This document shows positions 33,287-41,962 of a stretch of DNA of 64,000 nucleotides, piece after piece. A model generated the notes under the pieces. The model was not told the origin of the DNA. It made no database searches and saw only the letters and a program-made list of their open reading frames with translations. The stretch covers positions 1 to 64,000 of the forward strand of contig CALWNE010000053.1 of the NCBI GenBank assembly GCA_944382705.1, in the 5' to 3' direction. How positions within the stretch are numbered: position 1 is the stretch's first letter; every line of letters starts with the position of its first letter. The position numbers were made by a program, and so were the translations under genes. This stretch comes from an uncultured Allofournierella sp. (GTDB lineage: Bacteria; Bacillota; Clostridia; Oscillospirales; Ruminococcaceae).

Positions 33287-34081
33287 ATGTTAAAAGCTAC
33301 GATGCAGGATTTTTTTAAATATCGGTACCTGCTGTACAACCTGATTAGCCGGGATTTTAAGCTGAAATATCGCCGTAGCGTGCTGGGTGTGGCCTGGAGT
33401 GTGCTTAACCCGCTGCTGATGTGCGGTGTAATGTTTGTGATTTTTGGCTCCCTGATGCCCCAGTTCCGGGGCAGCGGCATCGAAAATTACGCCGTTTACC
33501 TGGTAATTGGCCAGTTGCTGTTTAACTTCTTCCGGGACTCCACCACCATGGCCATGTCCAGCATCATGAACAATGCCATGCTGCTGCGCAAGGTGTATAT
33601 CCCCAAGTATATTTTTCCCCTGCAAAAGGTCTGCTTTGGGCTGGTGAACTGCCTGTTCAGCTTTATTGCGCTGATTCTGGTGATGATTTTTACCGGCGCC
33701 CCCCTGCACTGGACCATCCTACTGGGGGCTTACCCTCTGCTGATGCTGGCTGTTTTCAGCCTGGGCGTGGGCATGGTGCTTTCATCCTTAACCGTGTTCT
33801 TTCGGGATGTGATGCACCTGTGGGAGGTGTTCACCACCGTGCTGATGTGGTTTTCGGCAATTTTTTACACCCCTGAGCAATTTGGTAATCCGCTGCTGGT
33901 AAAGCTGATTAACCTAAATCCCATTTATCAGTACATTCATGCCTTCCGCTGCACCGTCATGGATGGCCAGCTTTTAAGCCTGGGCCAGATTGTGGTGTGC
34001 GCTGTGTGGGCGTTGGCCATGATGGCCCTGGGTGTTCTGGTATTCAAAAAAACCCAGGACAGCTTTGTGCTGTATATGTAA
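33287..34081 (+). CDS. ABC-2 polysaccharide export permease (second exporter)
   Basis: 264 residues with about six membrane helices. SRDFKLKYRRSVLGVAWSVLN and LLRKVYIPKYIFPL are the conserved N-terminal and loop motifs of the TagG/Wzm/RfbD family. ATG 33287 has GAGGG 8 bases upstream; the open frame starts at GTG 33272, overlapping the rfbC stop. The matching ATPase follows after 16 bases. Distinct in sequence from the permease at 8530-9402. Confidence 0.9.
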   Translation: MLKATMQDFFKYRYLLYNLISRDFKLKYRRSVLGVAWSVLNPLLMCGVMFVIFGSLMPQFRGSGIENYAVYLVIGQLLFNFFRDSTTMAMSSIMNNAMLLRKVYIPKYIFPLQKVCFGLVNCLFSFIALILVMIFTGAPLHWTILLGAYPLLMLAVFSLGVGMVLSSLTVFFRDVMHLWEVFTTVLMWFSAIFYTPEQFGNPLLVKLINLNPIYQYIHAFRCTVMDGQLLSLGQIVVCAVWALAMMALGVLVFKKTQDSFVLYM

Positions 34082-34097
34082 AGGAGGCGCAGGAAAG

Positions 34098-34832
34098 ATG
34101 GCACCCATGATTCAGGTGGAAAATGTATCCATGCGCTTTAACCTTGCCAAAGAAAAAAGCGAAAGCCTGAAAGAATACTTTTTGCAGCTGGTACAGGGAA
34201 AGCTGCAATTTGACGAATTTTATGCCCTGAAGGATGTAAGCCTGACGGTGGAACCGGGAGACTTTTACGGTTTGGTGGGCCTGAACGGCAGCGGAAAATC
34301 CACCCTGCTGAAGGTAATTTCCGGCGTATACAAGCCCACAGCGGGGCGCTGCCGGGTAAATGGCACCGTGGCCCCCCTCATTGAGCTGGGTGCCGGGTTC
34401 GATATGGACCTTACCGCACGGGAAAACATCTACCTGAATGGCACCGTGCTGGGCTTTAGCCCCAAATACCTGGACGAACACTTTGACGAGATTGTGGAGT
34501 TCAGCGAATTACAGGACTTTTTGGATGTTCCCCTCAAGAATTATTCCAGCGGTATGGTGGCCCGTCTGGCCTTTGCTGTGGCCACCATTACCAAACCGGA
34601 TATTTTGATTGCGGACGAAATTTTGTCCGTAGGCGACTTTTTATTCCAGGAAAAATGCGAAAAGCGGATGCAAAAGCTGCTGAGCGGCGGCACTACCGTG
34701 ATTTTGGTAAGCCACTCCATCGACCAAATCGAGCGGATGTGCAACAAGGTGGCATGGCTGGAGCATGGCCGCATCAAAATGGATGGCCCGGTGCAGCAGG
34801 TGTGCGATGCCTACAAGCAGACCACCCGCTGA
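34098..34832 (+). CDS. ABC exporter ATPase without cargo domain (second exporter)
   Basis: 244 residues: a single nucleotide-binding domain with Walker A GLNGSGKST, signature YSSGM, Walker B ILIADEILSVGD and switch His VSHS. It lacks the C-terminal beta domain present in the ATPase at 7215, so substrate recognition must differ, as in teichoic-acid and short-chain exporters. AAGGAGG lies at 34081-34087, right at the end of the permease gene. Ended by a terminator at 34860. Confidence 0.92.
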   Translation: MAPMIQVENVSMRFNLAKEKSESLKEYFLQLVQGKLQFDEFYALKDVSLTVEPGDFYGLVGLNGSGKSTLLKVISGVYKPTAGRCRVNGTVAPLIELGAGFDMDLTARENIYLNGTVLGFSPKYLDEHFDEIVEFSELQDFLDVPLKNYSSGMVARLAFAVATITKPDILIADEILSVGDFLFQEKCEKRMQKLLSGGTTVILVSHSIDQIERMCNKVAWLEHGRIKMDGPVQQVCDAYKQTTR

Positions 34833-34859
34833 CCGGATGAACAATAACTGCAAACAAAC

Positions 34860-34903
34860 AGCCGCACCGTAAACAAAACGCTTGTTAGCCGGTGCGGCTT
34901 TGT
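34860..34903 (+). terminator. Terminator of the rfbC/exporter operon
   Basis: AGCCGCACCG (34860-34869) pairs with CGGTGCGGCT (34890-34899) and is followed by a short T-rich run. Confidence 0.8.
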
Positions 34904-34958
34904 GCAATTTTAGCCCCATGCATCAGGATGGCGGGGCAAAGAGAGGAATCATAAACCA

Positions 34959-36905
34959 ATGGCAGAGCAAAAACAAGCTTCGTTCCCCCCGCAGGAACAA
35001 CCCAATGAGGCAGTGAAAGCCGCCCAAAGCAGCCAGGAGCAGCAGGAACAGACCGCTGCCAAGCCCCCCAAAAGAGACAGCATTCCCGGTATGGTACTGC
35101 GCATGCTGAACCCGCTCCATCTTGCCAAGGTGGCAGGCTGGTGCACCCAGACCCTGCGGGAGGATGGCATGGAGGGACTGCGCCGGGAAATTAAGTTCCG
35201 GGTGGACCTTGCCACCGGCCGGGATGGCTGGGAGTACCGGGCGGATGTGCCCAGCAAACGGGAACTGAAGCGCCAGCGAAGCCAGGGTGTGCCGGGCGGC
35301 CCCCTCATCAGTGTGGTGGTGCCCCTGTACAACACCCCGCTGCCCTTTTTGCGCCAGATGATGCACAGCGTGCAGAACCAAAGCTACCGGAACTGGCAGC
35401 TGGTATTAGCCGATGCCTCGGACAGCCAGCACCAGGAACAGGTGATGCAGCAGGTGCTGCGGCTGGCCAAAGAGGACAAGCGCATTGTGTACCACAGGCT
35501 GGAGCAGAACCAGGGCATTGCTCAAAACACCAATCAGGCCCTGGCCCGGGCAAAGGGCGATTGGTTTGTACTGCTGGATCACGACGATGTGCTCTATCTG
35601 AACGCCCTGTATATGGTGGCACAGCAGGCGGTGCAGGGGGCGGACTTTGTTTATTCCGACGAGATTATTCTTACCGCAGACCTGAAAAATGTGGTCAGCT
35701 ACCACTTTAAGCCGGATTACTCCCCGGATTATCTGCGGGGCTGCAATTATATCACCCATCTGTCCGCCTTTTCCCGCAGCTTGCTGGAACGGGCAGGGGG
35801 CGGACTGCGGCCGGAATTTGACGGCAGCCAGGACCATGACCTGATTCTGCGCCTTACTGAACAGGCCCAAAAAATCGTGCATCTGCCCTATGTGCTCTAT
35901 ATCTGGCGCAGCCATGCAAATTCCACCGCCAGCGGTATGGATGCAAAGCCCTACGCTCTGGCAGCCGGGGAGCGGGCCATTGCCGCACATCTGGAGCGTG
36001 CCGGCAGAGCCGGTACCGTGGAGAGTATTCCGGGCAATCCCGGCGCATACCGGGTGCGCTACCAGCTTACCAGTCACCCCCTGGTGAGCATTCTCATTCC
36101 CAACAAGGACCATGTGGACGATCTTTCCCGCTGTTTGGAAAGCCTGTACCAGTTTGCAGGGTACAGCCGGTTTGAGGTGATTGTGATTGAAAACAACTCC
36201 ACCGACCCGGCCACCTTTGCCTACTACGAGGAGGCAAAAAAGAAGTTCTCCTGCCTTCAGGTGGTGCGTTACGAAGGCCCCTTTAATTTTTCGGCCATCA
36301 ACAACTTTGGCCGCAAGTTTGCAAAGGGCGAACAGCTGCTATTGCTTAACAACGATGTGGAGCTGCTGAGCCCGGACTTTTTGGTGGAGATGCTCATGTA
36401 CAGCCAGCGGCCGGATGTGGGCTGTGTGGGTGCAAAGCTCTACTACCCGGATGATACCATCCAGCACGCTGGGGTATTTTTGGGCATCAACTCCACGGCG
36501 GGCCATAGTCATAAGGGACACCCCCGTGAGTCTGGCGGTGATATGTACCGGCTGGCGGTGCCCCAAAACATGATGGCCGTTACCGGTGCCTGCCTGATGG
36601 TAAAGGCGGAACTGTTCGACCGGGTGGGCGGCCTGGACGAGGAAGCCTTTGCGGTGGCCTACAATGATGTGGACCTGGGCCTCAAGCTCTGGAAAATGGG
36701 CTATCTGAATGTGTTTACGCCCTTTGCCGAGGCGTATCACCACGAGAGCAAGAGCCGTGGCTCGGACGAGGAAGGCCCCAATGCGGTGCGCTATGCCAGA
36801 GAAAAGGCCAATTTTATTAAAGCCTACGGCAGCCTGATGGAACAGGGCGACCCTTATTACAATCGGCATCTGAATTTAAAGTACGAGAACTACGGCCTGC
36901 GCTGA
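34959..36905 (+). CDS. Double-domain glycosyltransferase family 2 protein
   Basis: 648 residues with two GT-A domains. After a polar Gln-rich N-terminus comes domain 1 (VVVPLYNTPLPFLR, LLDHDDVLYL, about residues 105-330), followed by domain 2 (SILIPNKDHVDDL, NNDVELLSPDFL, NDVDLGLKLWKMGY, about 365-620). Such pairs add alternating sugars in rhamnan and O-antigen synthesis. No membrane helix. Start ATG 34959 has GAGAGGA 11 bases upstream. It lies after a terminator, so it may have its own promoter; the sister gene follows directly. Confidence 0.88.
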   Translation: MAEQKQASFPPQEQPNEAVKAAQSSQEQQEQTAAKPPKRDSIPGMVLRMLNPLHLAKVAGWCTQTLREDGMEGLRREIKFRVDLATGRDGWEYRADVPSKRELKRQRSQGVPGGPLISVVVPLYNTPLPFLRQMMHSVQNQSYRNWQLVLADASDSQHQEQVMQQVLRLAKEDKRIVYHRLEQNQGIAQNTNQALARAKGDWFVLLDHDDVLYLNALYMVAQQAVQGADFVYSDEIILTADLKNVVSYHFKPDYSPDYLRGCNYITHLSAFSRSLLERAGGGLRPEFDGSQDHDLILRLTEQAQKIVHLPYVLYIWRSHANSTASGMDAKPYALAAGERAIAAHLERAGRAGTVESIPGNPGAYRVRYQLTSHPLVSILIPNKDHVDDLSRCLESLYQFAGYSRFEVIVIENNSTDPATFAYYEEAKKKFSCLQVVRYEGPFNFSAINNFGRKFAKGEQLLLLNNDVELLSPDFLVEMLMYSQRPDVGCVGAKLYYPDDTIQHAGVFLGINSTAGHSHKGHPRESGGDMYRLAVPQNMMAVTGACLMVKAELFDRVGGLDEEAFAVAYNDVDLGLKLWKMGYLNVFTPFAEAYHHESKSRGSDEEGPNAVRYAREKANFIKAYGSLMEQGDPYYNRHLNLKYENYGLR

Positions 36906-36942
36906 TAGCGCAAGGCCCCAATCAAATCAAACAGGTGATGGT

Positions 36943-38811
36943 GTGAATCAGAAGCTCAAACGAATGAAGGAACTGGCCGGGTATGCGGTTCAGCTGGTGC
37001 AGCAGGAAGGCCCGGTAACCATGGTGCGCCGGGGTGCCGGCTTTGTGCGCCGCCGGTTTTTTGGCAAGCGGGAACGGTACCTGCCCAAAGCCCAGGTGCT
37101 GCAAGCCCAGCGGCAAAATCCCCTGGCTGATGCGCCGGTAATTTCCATCTGTGTGCCGCTGTACAACACACCGCCCCACTTTTTAAGCCAGCTGCTGGAC
37201 AGTGTGCTCCAGCAAACCAGCGACAGATGGGAGCTTTGCCTGGCGGATGCCTCCGACCCGGCCCACCAGCCCCAGGTCAAGGCGCAGGTAGACCAGGCCA
37301 TGGCCATTGCAGGGCAAAAAATACGCTATATGCAGGTGCAGAACCTGGGCATCAGCGCCAACACCAACGCAGCGGCCAGCATGGCCACCGGGGACTATCT
37401 GGCTCTGGCAGACCATGACGACATCCTGGCACCCCATGCGGTGTATACCATGCAGCAGGCCATTCTGGCTACTGGGGCACAATTTTTGTACAGCGATGAG
37501 GCCCTGTTTACCCACAGCATCAAAAAACCGCTGGTGGGCCATTTTAAGCCGGATTACGCACCGGAGTATCTTTTGTGCTGCAACTACATCTGCCATCTGG
37601 CGGTGTTCCGGCGGCAGCGGTTTGAGCAGCTGGGGGGCCTGCGGCCGGAATGTGACGGCAGCCAGGACCATGATTTGTTTTTGCGGCTGCTGGAGAACCT
37701 GCCCCAAGAGCAGATTGTCCATGTGCCCCAGGTTTTGTATTACTGGCGGGTGCACGGGGGCAGCACCAGCGGCGGCGTGGAAGCAAAGCCCTATGTGGCC
37801 AAGGCAGCACAAAAAGCCATTCAGGACCATCTTACCCGCACCGGGCAGCAGGGCCAGGTGGTGCCTGGGCTCTACCCCAGCACCTACAAGGTGGAGTGGG
37901 CCATCCAGGGCCAGCCGCTGGTGAGTATTCTGATTCCCAACAAGGACCATGTGCAGGATCTGGAGCAGTGCTTGCATTCGGTGTACCAAAAAAACACCTG
38001 GCAGCACTTTGAAGTGATTGTGATTGAAAACAACTCCACAAACCCCGACACCTTTGCATACTATGAAAAAGCAAAGCAGATCTACCCCAATTTGCAGGTG
38101 GTGCAGTGGGAGGGGCCCTTCAACTACTCGGCCATCAACAACTTTGGCCGCAGCTTTGCCAAGGGAGAGTATCTACTGCTGCTCAACAACGATGTGGAGG
38201 TCATTAACCCGGAATGGCTTACCCAGATGCTCATGCAGGCCAGCCGGCCGGGAGTAGCCATCTGCGGCGCCATGCTGTACTATCCCGATGATACCGTGCA
38301 GCACGCTGGCATCATCACCGGATTGGGCGGCTATGCTGGCCACAGCCATAAGTACCGGCCTGCTACCAGCGGCGGCTATATGTTCCGCATGGGCACCGTG
38401 CAGGATTTTTCTGCTGTGACGGCTGCCTGCCTGCTGGTGCGCAGCCAGGTATACGATGCAGTGGGCGGCTTGGACGAAGCCTACACCGTGGCTTTTAACG
38501 ATGTGGATTTCTGCCTGCGGGTACGCCAGGCAGGTTGGCGCATTGTGTGGACCCCTTACGCAAAACTTTACCATTACGAGAGCAAAAGCCGGGGCAGCGA
38601 CGAAAAGGATCAGGCCAAAAAGGCCCGGTTTGCCCAGGAACAGGCCCGGCTGTACCAGCGGTTTGGGCGGGAACAGCTGATTCGGGACCCGTACTATAAC
38701 CCCTGCCTGACCTTGGACCGGGAGGATTTTTCTGAAAGTGACGACCTGCGCTGGCTCAAGGAGGCCCGTCTGCCGGATTGGCAGCCAAAGGCTTTTAACC
38801 AGCCGCAGTGA
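36943..38811 (+). CDS. Double-domain glycosyltransferase family 2 protein, paralogue
   Basis: 622 residues with the same two-domain plan as its neighbour: SICVPLYNTPPHFL and LADHDDILAPH in domain 1; SILIPNKDHVQDL, NNDVEVINPEWL and NDVDFCLRVRQAGW in domain 2. Long stretches are identical or nearly so, such as FNYSAINNFGR, YPDDTVQHAG and YESKSRGSDE, so the pair arose by tandem duplication. The GTG 36943 start has AGGTGAT upstream; ATG 36964 is an alternative without a good ribosome site. Confidence 0.88.
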   Translation: MNQKLKRMKELAGYAVQLVQQEGPVTMVRRGAGFVRRRFFGKRERYLPKAQVLQAQRQNPLADAPVISICVPLYNTPPHFLSQLLDSVLQQTSDRWELCLADASDPAHQPQVKAQVDQAMAIAGQKIRYMQVQNLGISANTNAAASMATGDYLALADHDDILAPHAVYTMQQAILATGAQFLYSDEALFTHSIKKPLVGHFKPDYAPEYLLCCNYICHLAVFRRQRFEQLGGLRPECDGSQDHDLFLRLLENLPQEQIVHVPQVLYYWRVHGGSTSGGVEAKPYVAKAAQKAIQDHLTRTGQQGQVVPGLYPSTYKVEWAIQGQPLVSILIPNKDHVQDLEQCLHSVYQKNTWQHFEVIVIENNSTNPDTFAYYEKAKQIYPNLQVVQWEGPFNYSAINNFGRSFAKGEYLLLLNNDVEVINPEWLTQMLMQASRPGVAICGAMLYYPDDTVQHAGIITGLGGYAGHSHKYRPATSGGYMFRMGTVQDFSAVTAACLLVRSQVYDAVGGLDEAYTVAFNDVDFCLRVRQAGWRIVWTPYAKLYHYESKSRGSDEKDQAKKARFAQEQARLYQRFGREQLIRDPYYNPCLTLDREDFSESDDLRWLKEARLPDWQPKAFNQPQ

Positions 38812-38838
38812 ATACACCCAGCTAAGAAAGGATGGAGC

Positions 38839-39117
38839 ATGATGGAGTTTCAAGTTTTGGAAAACCGCATTGTTTACACCGATGGTCAGCAGGAGCTGGC
38901 CTGCATCACCTATCCGGAAGTAGCCCCCGGCGTGGTGGACATTAACCATACCTTTGTGGACGGCAGCCTGCGGGGCCAGGGCATTGCCGGCCAGCTGATG
39001 GAACGCTGTGTGGCCCAGCTGCGGGCCAATGGCTTAAAAACCCGCACCAGCTGCACCTACGCAGCAAACTGGTTTGCAAAGCACCCGGACCAGGCCGACC
39101 TGTTGGCACAGGAGTAA
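38839..39117 (+). CDS. GNAT-type N-acetyltransferase, YjdJ family
   Basis: 92 residues, a small GNAT-like acyltransferase of the YjdJ/GCN5-related short type: EVAPGVVDINHTFVDGSLRGQGIAGQLM holds the RGQG-type CoA-binding turn, and CTYAANWFAKHPD matches the family C-terminus. Substrate unknown. Two adjacent ATGs (38839, 38842) are possible; AAGGATGGAG precedes them. It is the last gene of the + strand polysaccharide block and may be only a passenger. Confidence 0.8.
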   Translation: MMEFQVLENRIVYTDGQQELACITYPEVAPGVVDINHTFVDGSLRGQGIAGQLMERCVAQLRANGLKTRTSCTYAANWFAKHPDQADLLAQE

Positions 39118-39157
39118 CTCGTCTGGCCCAGGGGGCTTGCCCTGTATCAGCCGAAAA

Positions 39158-39190
39158 AAAGAGAGCAGCCCAGCTGGGCTGCTCTCTTTT
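39158..39190. terminator. Bidirectional terminator
   Basis: AGAGAGCAGCCCAGCTGGGCTGCTCTCT is a near-perfect palindrome flanked by A-run (left) and T-run (right), between the converging GNAT and flavin reductase genes. Confidence 0.9.
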
Positions 39191-39254
39191 TTATGTGATG
39201 AAACAAAGGCGGCACAACAAACCCTCTCCGGCAGGGGCGGAGCAGGGAAGGCTT

Positions 39255-40013
39255 TTACCCCCGGCCTCGCCCTGCCTTTTTGGGCTTTGCGGATTTTGCA
39301 AATTGGATGCCGGAGTGCTGAGTGCGGCCGGGCTGAGTGCCGCTGTGCTTTTTGGGACGCTTTGTAAAGGAACGCTGGGTGCGTGCCGGAGCGTCCGCCT
39401 TTGGCCCCTGAGGGACTCCCTGTGCAGAGGGCTGCCGTTTGCCGCTGGCAGCAGGCTGTTTGCGTACGCTCCAGCCAAAGGTGCCCATGGCCTGGCCCAG
39501 CCCATAATATTCGCCATGGGCGTAGGCCAGCAGATCTGCCCGTTCCAGGCAAAGGCGGCCTTTGGGGTCCAGCAAAGACTGGCTTACCTGCACGGCCACA
39601 ATGTCCGCCAAAAATAAATCATGGGTTCCCAAGGCAATCTGCTGAAATACCTTGCATTCCAGGTTCACCGGGCTTTCCCCCACCAGGGGGCAGCTCACCT
39701 GGCTGGCAGCCAAGGGGGTAAGGCCCATCTGAGCGAATTTATCCTCGGTTCGGCCGCTTTTTACGCCGCACCAGTCCACTGCACGGGCCAGGGCGGTGGT
39801 GGGCAGATTGACCACAAACTCGCCGCTTTTGCAAATCAGCTCGTAGCTGTACCGGCTGGGCCGCACCGAGATGGAGAGCCGGGGCGGATGGGTGTTGATA
39901 ATGCCCGCCCAGGCCACCGTAAACACATTAGGGGCTTGCGGGGTGCCGCAGCTTACCAGCACCGGGGGGATAGGCCCCAGCAGTACGCTGCCTTTCCAGA
40001 TTTCTTTTTCCAT
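39255..40013 (-). CDS. Flavin reductase family protein with basic tail
   Basis: 252 residues. The first ~185 are an FMN-binding split-barrel of the flavin reductase family: GPIPPVLVSCGTP, RPSRYSYELI, GEFVVNLPT and HDLFLADIVAV are typical. The last ~70 residues (from about VRKQPAASGK) are Lys/Arg/Gln/Pro-rich and disordered by eye, unusual for the family. It could donate electrons via FMNH2; the partner is unknown. GGGAGG precedes ATG 40013. It is 23 bases downstream of the Crp/Fnr gene and presumably cotranscribed. Confidence 0.87.
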   Translation of the reverse strand: MEKEIWKGSVLLGPIPPVLVSCGTPQAPNVFTVAWAGIINTHPPRLSISVRPSRYSYELICKSGEFVVNLPTTALARAVDWCGVKSGRTEDKFAQMGLTPLAASQVSCPLVGESPVNLECKVFQQIALGTHDLFLADIVAVQVSQSLLDPKGRLCLERADLLAYAHGEYYGLGQAMGTFGWSVRKQPAASGKRQPSAQGVPQGPKADAPARTQRSFTKRPKKHSGTQPGRTQHSGIQFAKSAKPKKAGRGRG

Positions 40014-40036
40014 GGTTCCTCCCTTGGGAATCTTGC

Positions 40037-40741
40037 TTATCGCTGGTGCTGGCGCAAAAGTTCCGCCTTGTTCATCAGCTTAAAGCTGTTTTTGTAGGTT
40101 TCAATCAGGCCATCTGCCCGCATCCGGGAGATTTCCCGGCAGAGGGCGGTGCGCTCACAGTTCAGGTAATCGGCCAGGCCGGAGCGGGTAAAGGGAATGG
40201 TAAAGGTATCGGCCCCGGCCAGCTGGGCTTGCTCCAGCAGGTAGGCGCACAGCTTGGCCCGAAGGGTTTTCAAAATCAGTAAATCTACCCGCCGATTCAA
40301 CGCAAAGTATTTTTCTGACAGGGTTTTAGCCCAGTTTTGCAGCAGCTTTAGGTGGTACGGGTGCATCTCTGGGCGGGGGTTGAGCAGCTGCTGGGTGGGC
40401 AAAAGCAGGATGGTGCAGCCGGTACAGGCCACAATGGTAACAGGGCTTTTTGTGTCCGACCCGGAAAGTACATCCCCAAACAGGCTGCCGGGCTCCAGCC
40501 GGGTAATGGCTACGCTGGCCCCCTCTGGCGTGCCCTTCACAGCTTCCAGGCTGCCGGTGAGCACCACACCCATCTGCTGCACCGCATAACCGGCCAGCTG
40601 CACAATTTCCCCCTTGGCAAAGCTGCGAACATTGGGCTGAAAGCATTCCAGCACCTGCGCAAGCTCCTGGTGACTCAGCCCCTGAAACAGGCTGGTGCCA
40701 AGCAGCAGGGGGAAAAAATCGGTTAAAAGTGCATTGCCCAT
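40037..40741 (-). CDS. Crp/Fnr-family transcriptional regulator
   Basis: 234 residues. The cNMP-type sensory beta barrel (FAKGEIVQLAGYAVQQ, LEPGSLFGDVLSG) is followed by a long helix and a helix-turn-helix (IPFTRSGLADYLNCERTAL). No Cys cluster typical of iron-sulphur Fnr is visible, so the ligand is unknown. GGAGG precedes ATG 40741; upstream open frame is unsupported. It diverges from an ABC importer, which it probably regulates through the palindrome at 40765. Confidence 0.88.
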   Translation of the reverse strand: MGNALLTDFFPLLLGTSLFQGLSHQELAQVLECFQPNVRSFAKGEIVQLAGYAVQQMGVVLTGSLEAVKGTPEGASVAITRLEPGSLFGDVLSGSDTKSPVTIVACTGCTILLLPTQQLLNPRPEMHPYHLKLLQNWAKTLSEKYFALNRRVDLLILKTLRAKLCAYLLEQAQLAGADTFTIPFTRSGLADYLNCERTALCREISRMRADGLIETYKNSFKLMNKAELLRQHQR

Positions 40742-40764
40742 AAGCGGCCTCCCTATGCAGCTGA

Positions 40765-40778
40765 GTTGCTGCTGCAAC
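40765..40778. promoter_or_regulatory. Candidate operator between the Crp/Fnr gene and ABC importer
   Basis: Inverted repeat GTTGC-TGCT-GCAAC, dimensions of a Crp/Fnr site (5-4-5), 24 bases before the regulator start and just upstream of the importer's -10 TATAGT (40796-40801), where it would overlap the -35. Confidence 0.45.
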
Positions 40779-40894
40779 AGTATGATTTCCCTTATTATAG
40801 TAAAATGAAACCGAAAACGCAACCCGTACCGGGCAAGGGGGAACAGCGACCCCGGCCAGGGAGGGCAATATAAAACAAAAGAGGAGAATCAATC

Positions 40895-41962
40895 ATGATG
40901 AAGCGTATTGTAAGCCTGGCAACCGCCCTGGCTCTGGCTCTGAGCCTGGCTGCTTGCACCAGTTCTGGCAGCAGCTCTGTATCTGTAACCAGCACCAACT
41001 CCGCCAGCCAGCCCAGCAGTGTGTCCGCCAGTGTATCTGCCAGCCAGGATGAGAGTATTCCTGTAAGCCAGACCCTGGTGCGTGCCGCTGGCCTGAAGGG
41101 CCCCACCACCATGGGCATGGTAAAGCTGATGGACGACCAGGCTGCTTTGGAAACCCCTGCCTACCAGGTGGAGATGTACGGCAGTGCCGACGAGATTGTA
41201 CCGCTGCTCACCAAGGGCGAGCTGGACATGGCCGCTATCCCTGCAAACCTGGCTGCCACCCTGTACCAGAAAACCAACGGCGCAGTGCAGGTGGCTGCGG
41301 TAAATACCCTGGGTGTGCTGTATGTAGTAACCACCGGCCAGCCGGTGGAAAGCATTGCAGACCTGGCCGGCAAAACCATTTATTCCACCGGTAAGGGCAC
41401 TACCCCGGAGTATGTGCTGAACTATCTGCTGACCCAGAACGGTCTGGACCCCCAGAAGGATGTGACCGTGGAATACAAGAGTGAGGCCACCGAGGTGCTG
41501 GCTACCCTGCAAGCTGCCAGCGGCGATGCTGTGGCCGTGCTGCCCCAGCCCTATGTAACTGCCGCCCAGGCCCAGGTGGAGGGCTTGACCGTGGCGCTGG
41601 ACCTGACCCAGGAGTGGAACAAGGTAAACCAGGACAGCCAGCTCATCACCGGTGTGCTGGTGGTGCGCACCGAATTTGCCCAGCAGAACCCTGAGGCTGT
41701 AACCAGCTTTTTGCAGGATTACAAGAACAGCATCCAGTGGGTGAACCAGAATACTGCCGAGGCTGCCGAGCTGATTGCACAGGCCGGCATTGTGGCAAAG
41801 GCTCCCCTGGCCCAGAAGGCCCTGCCTGCCTGCAATCTGGTGTACATGGATGGTGCCGAGATGAAACAGGCCCTCAGCGGTTACCTGGAGGTTCTGTTCA
41901 ACCAGTCTGCCGATTCGGTGGGCGGTGCCCTGCCCGATGACGCCTTCTACTATGGCGCATAA
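40895..41962 (+). CDS. ABC transporter substrate-binding lipoprotein (NitT/TauT type)
   Basis: 355 residues. A signal peptide ends in the lipobox LAAC (Cys21), followed by a Ser-rich linker to about residue 55 and then an NMT1/SsuA-like periplasmic-binding fold (LVRAAGLKGPTTMGMV, AGKTIYSTGKGTTPEY). GAGGAG precedes ATG 40895. The permease and ATPase follow with overlaps. Substrate unknown; sulfonates, pyrimidine precursors and nitrate-like anions are possible for the family. Confidence 0.9.
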   Translation: MMKRIVSLATALALALSLAACTSSGSSSVSVTSTNSASQPSSVSASVSASQDESIPVSQTLVRAAGLKGPTTMGMVKLMDDQAALETPAYQVEMYGSADEIVPLLTKGELDMAAIPANLAATLYQKTNGAVQVAAVNTLGVLYVVTTGQPVESIADLAGKTIYSTGKGTTPEYVLNYLLTQNGLDPQKDVTVEYKSEATEVLATLQAASGDAVAVLPQPYVTAAQAQVEGLTVALDLTQEWNKVNQDSQLITGVLVVRTEFAQQNPEAVTSFLQDYKNSIQWVNQNTAEAAELIAQAGIVAKAPLAQKALPACNLVYMDGAEMKQALSGYLEVLFNQSADSVGGALPDDAFYYGA

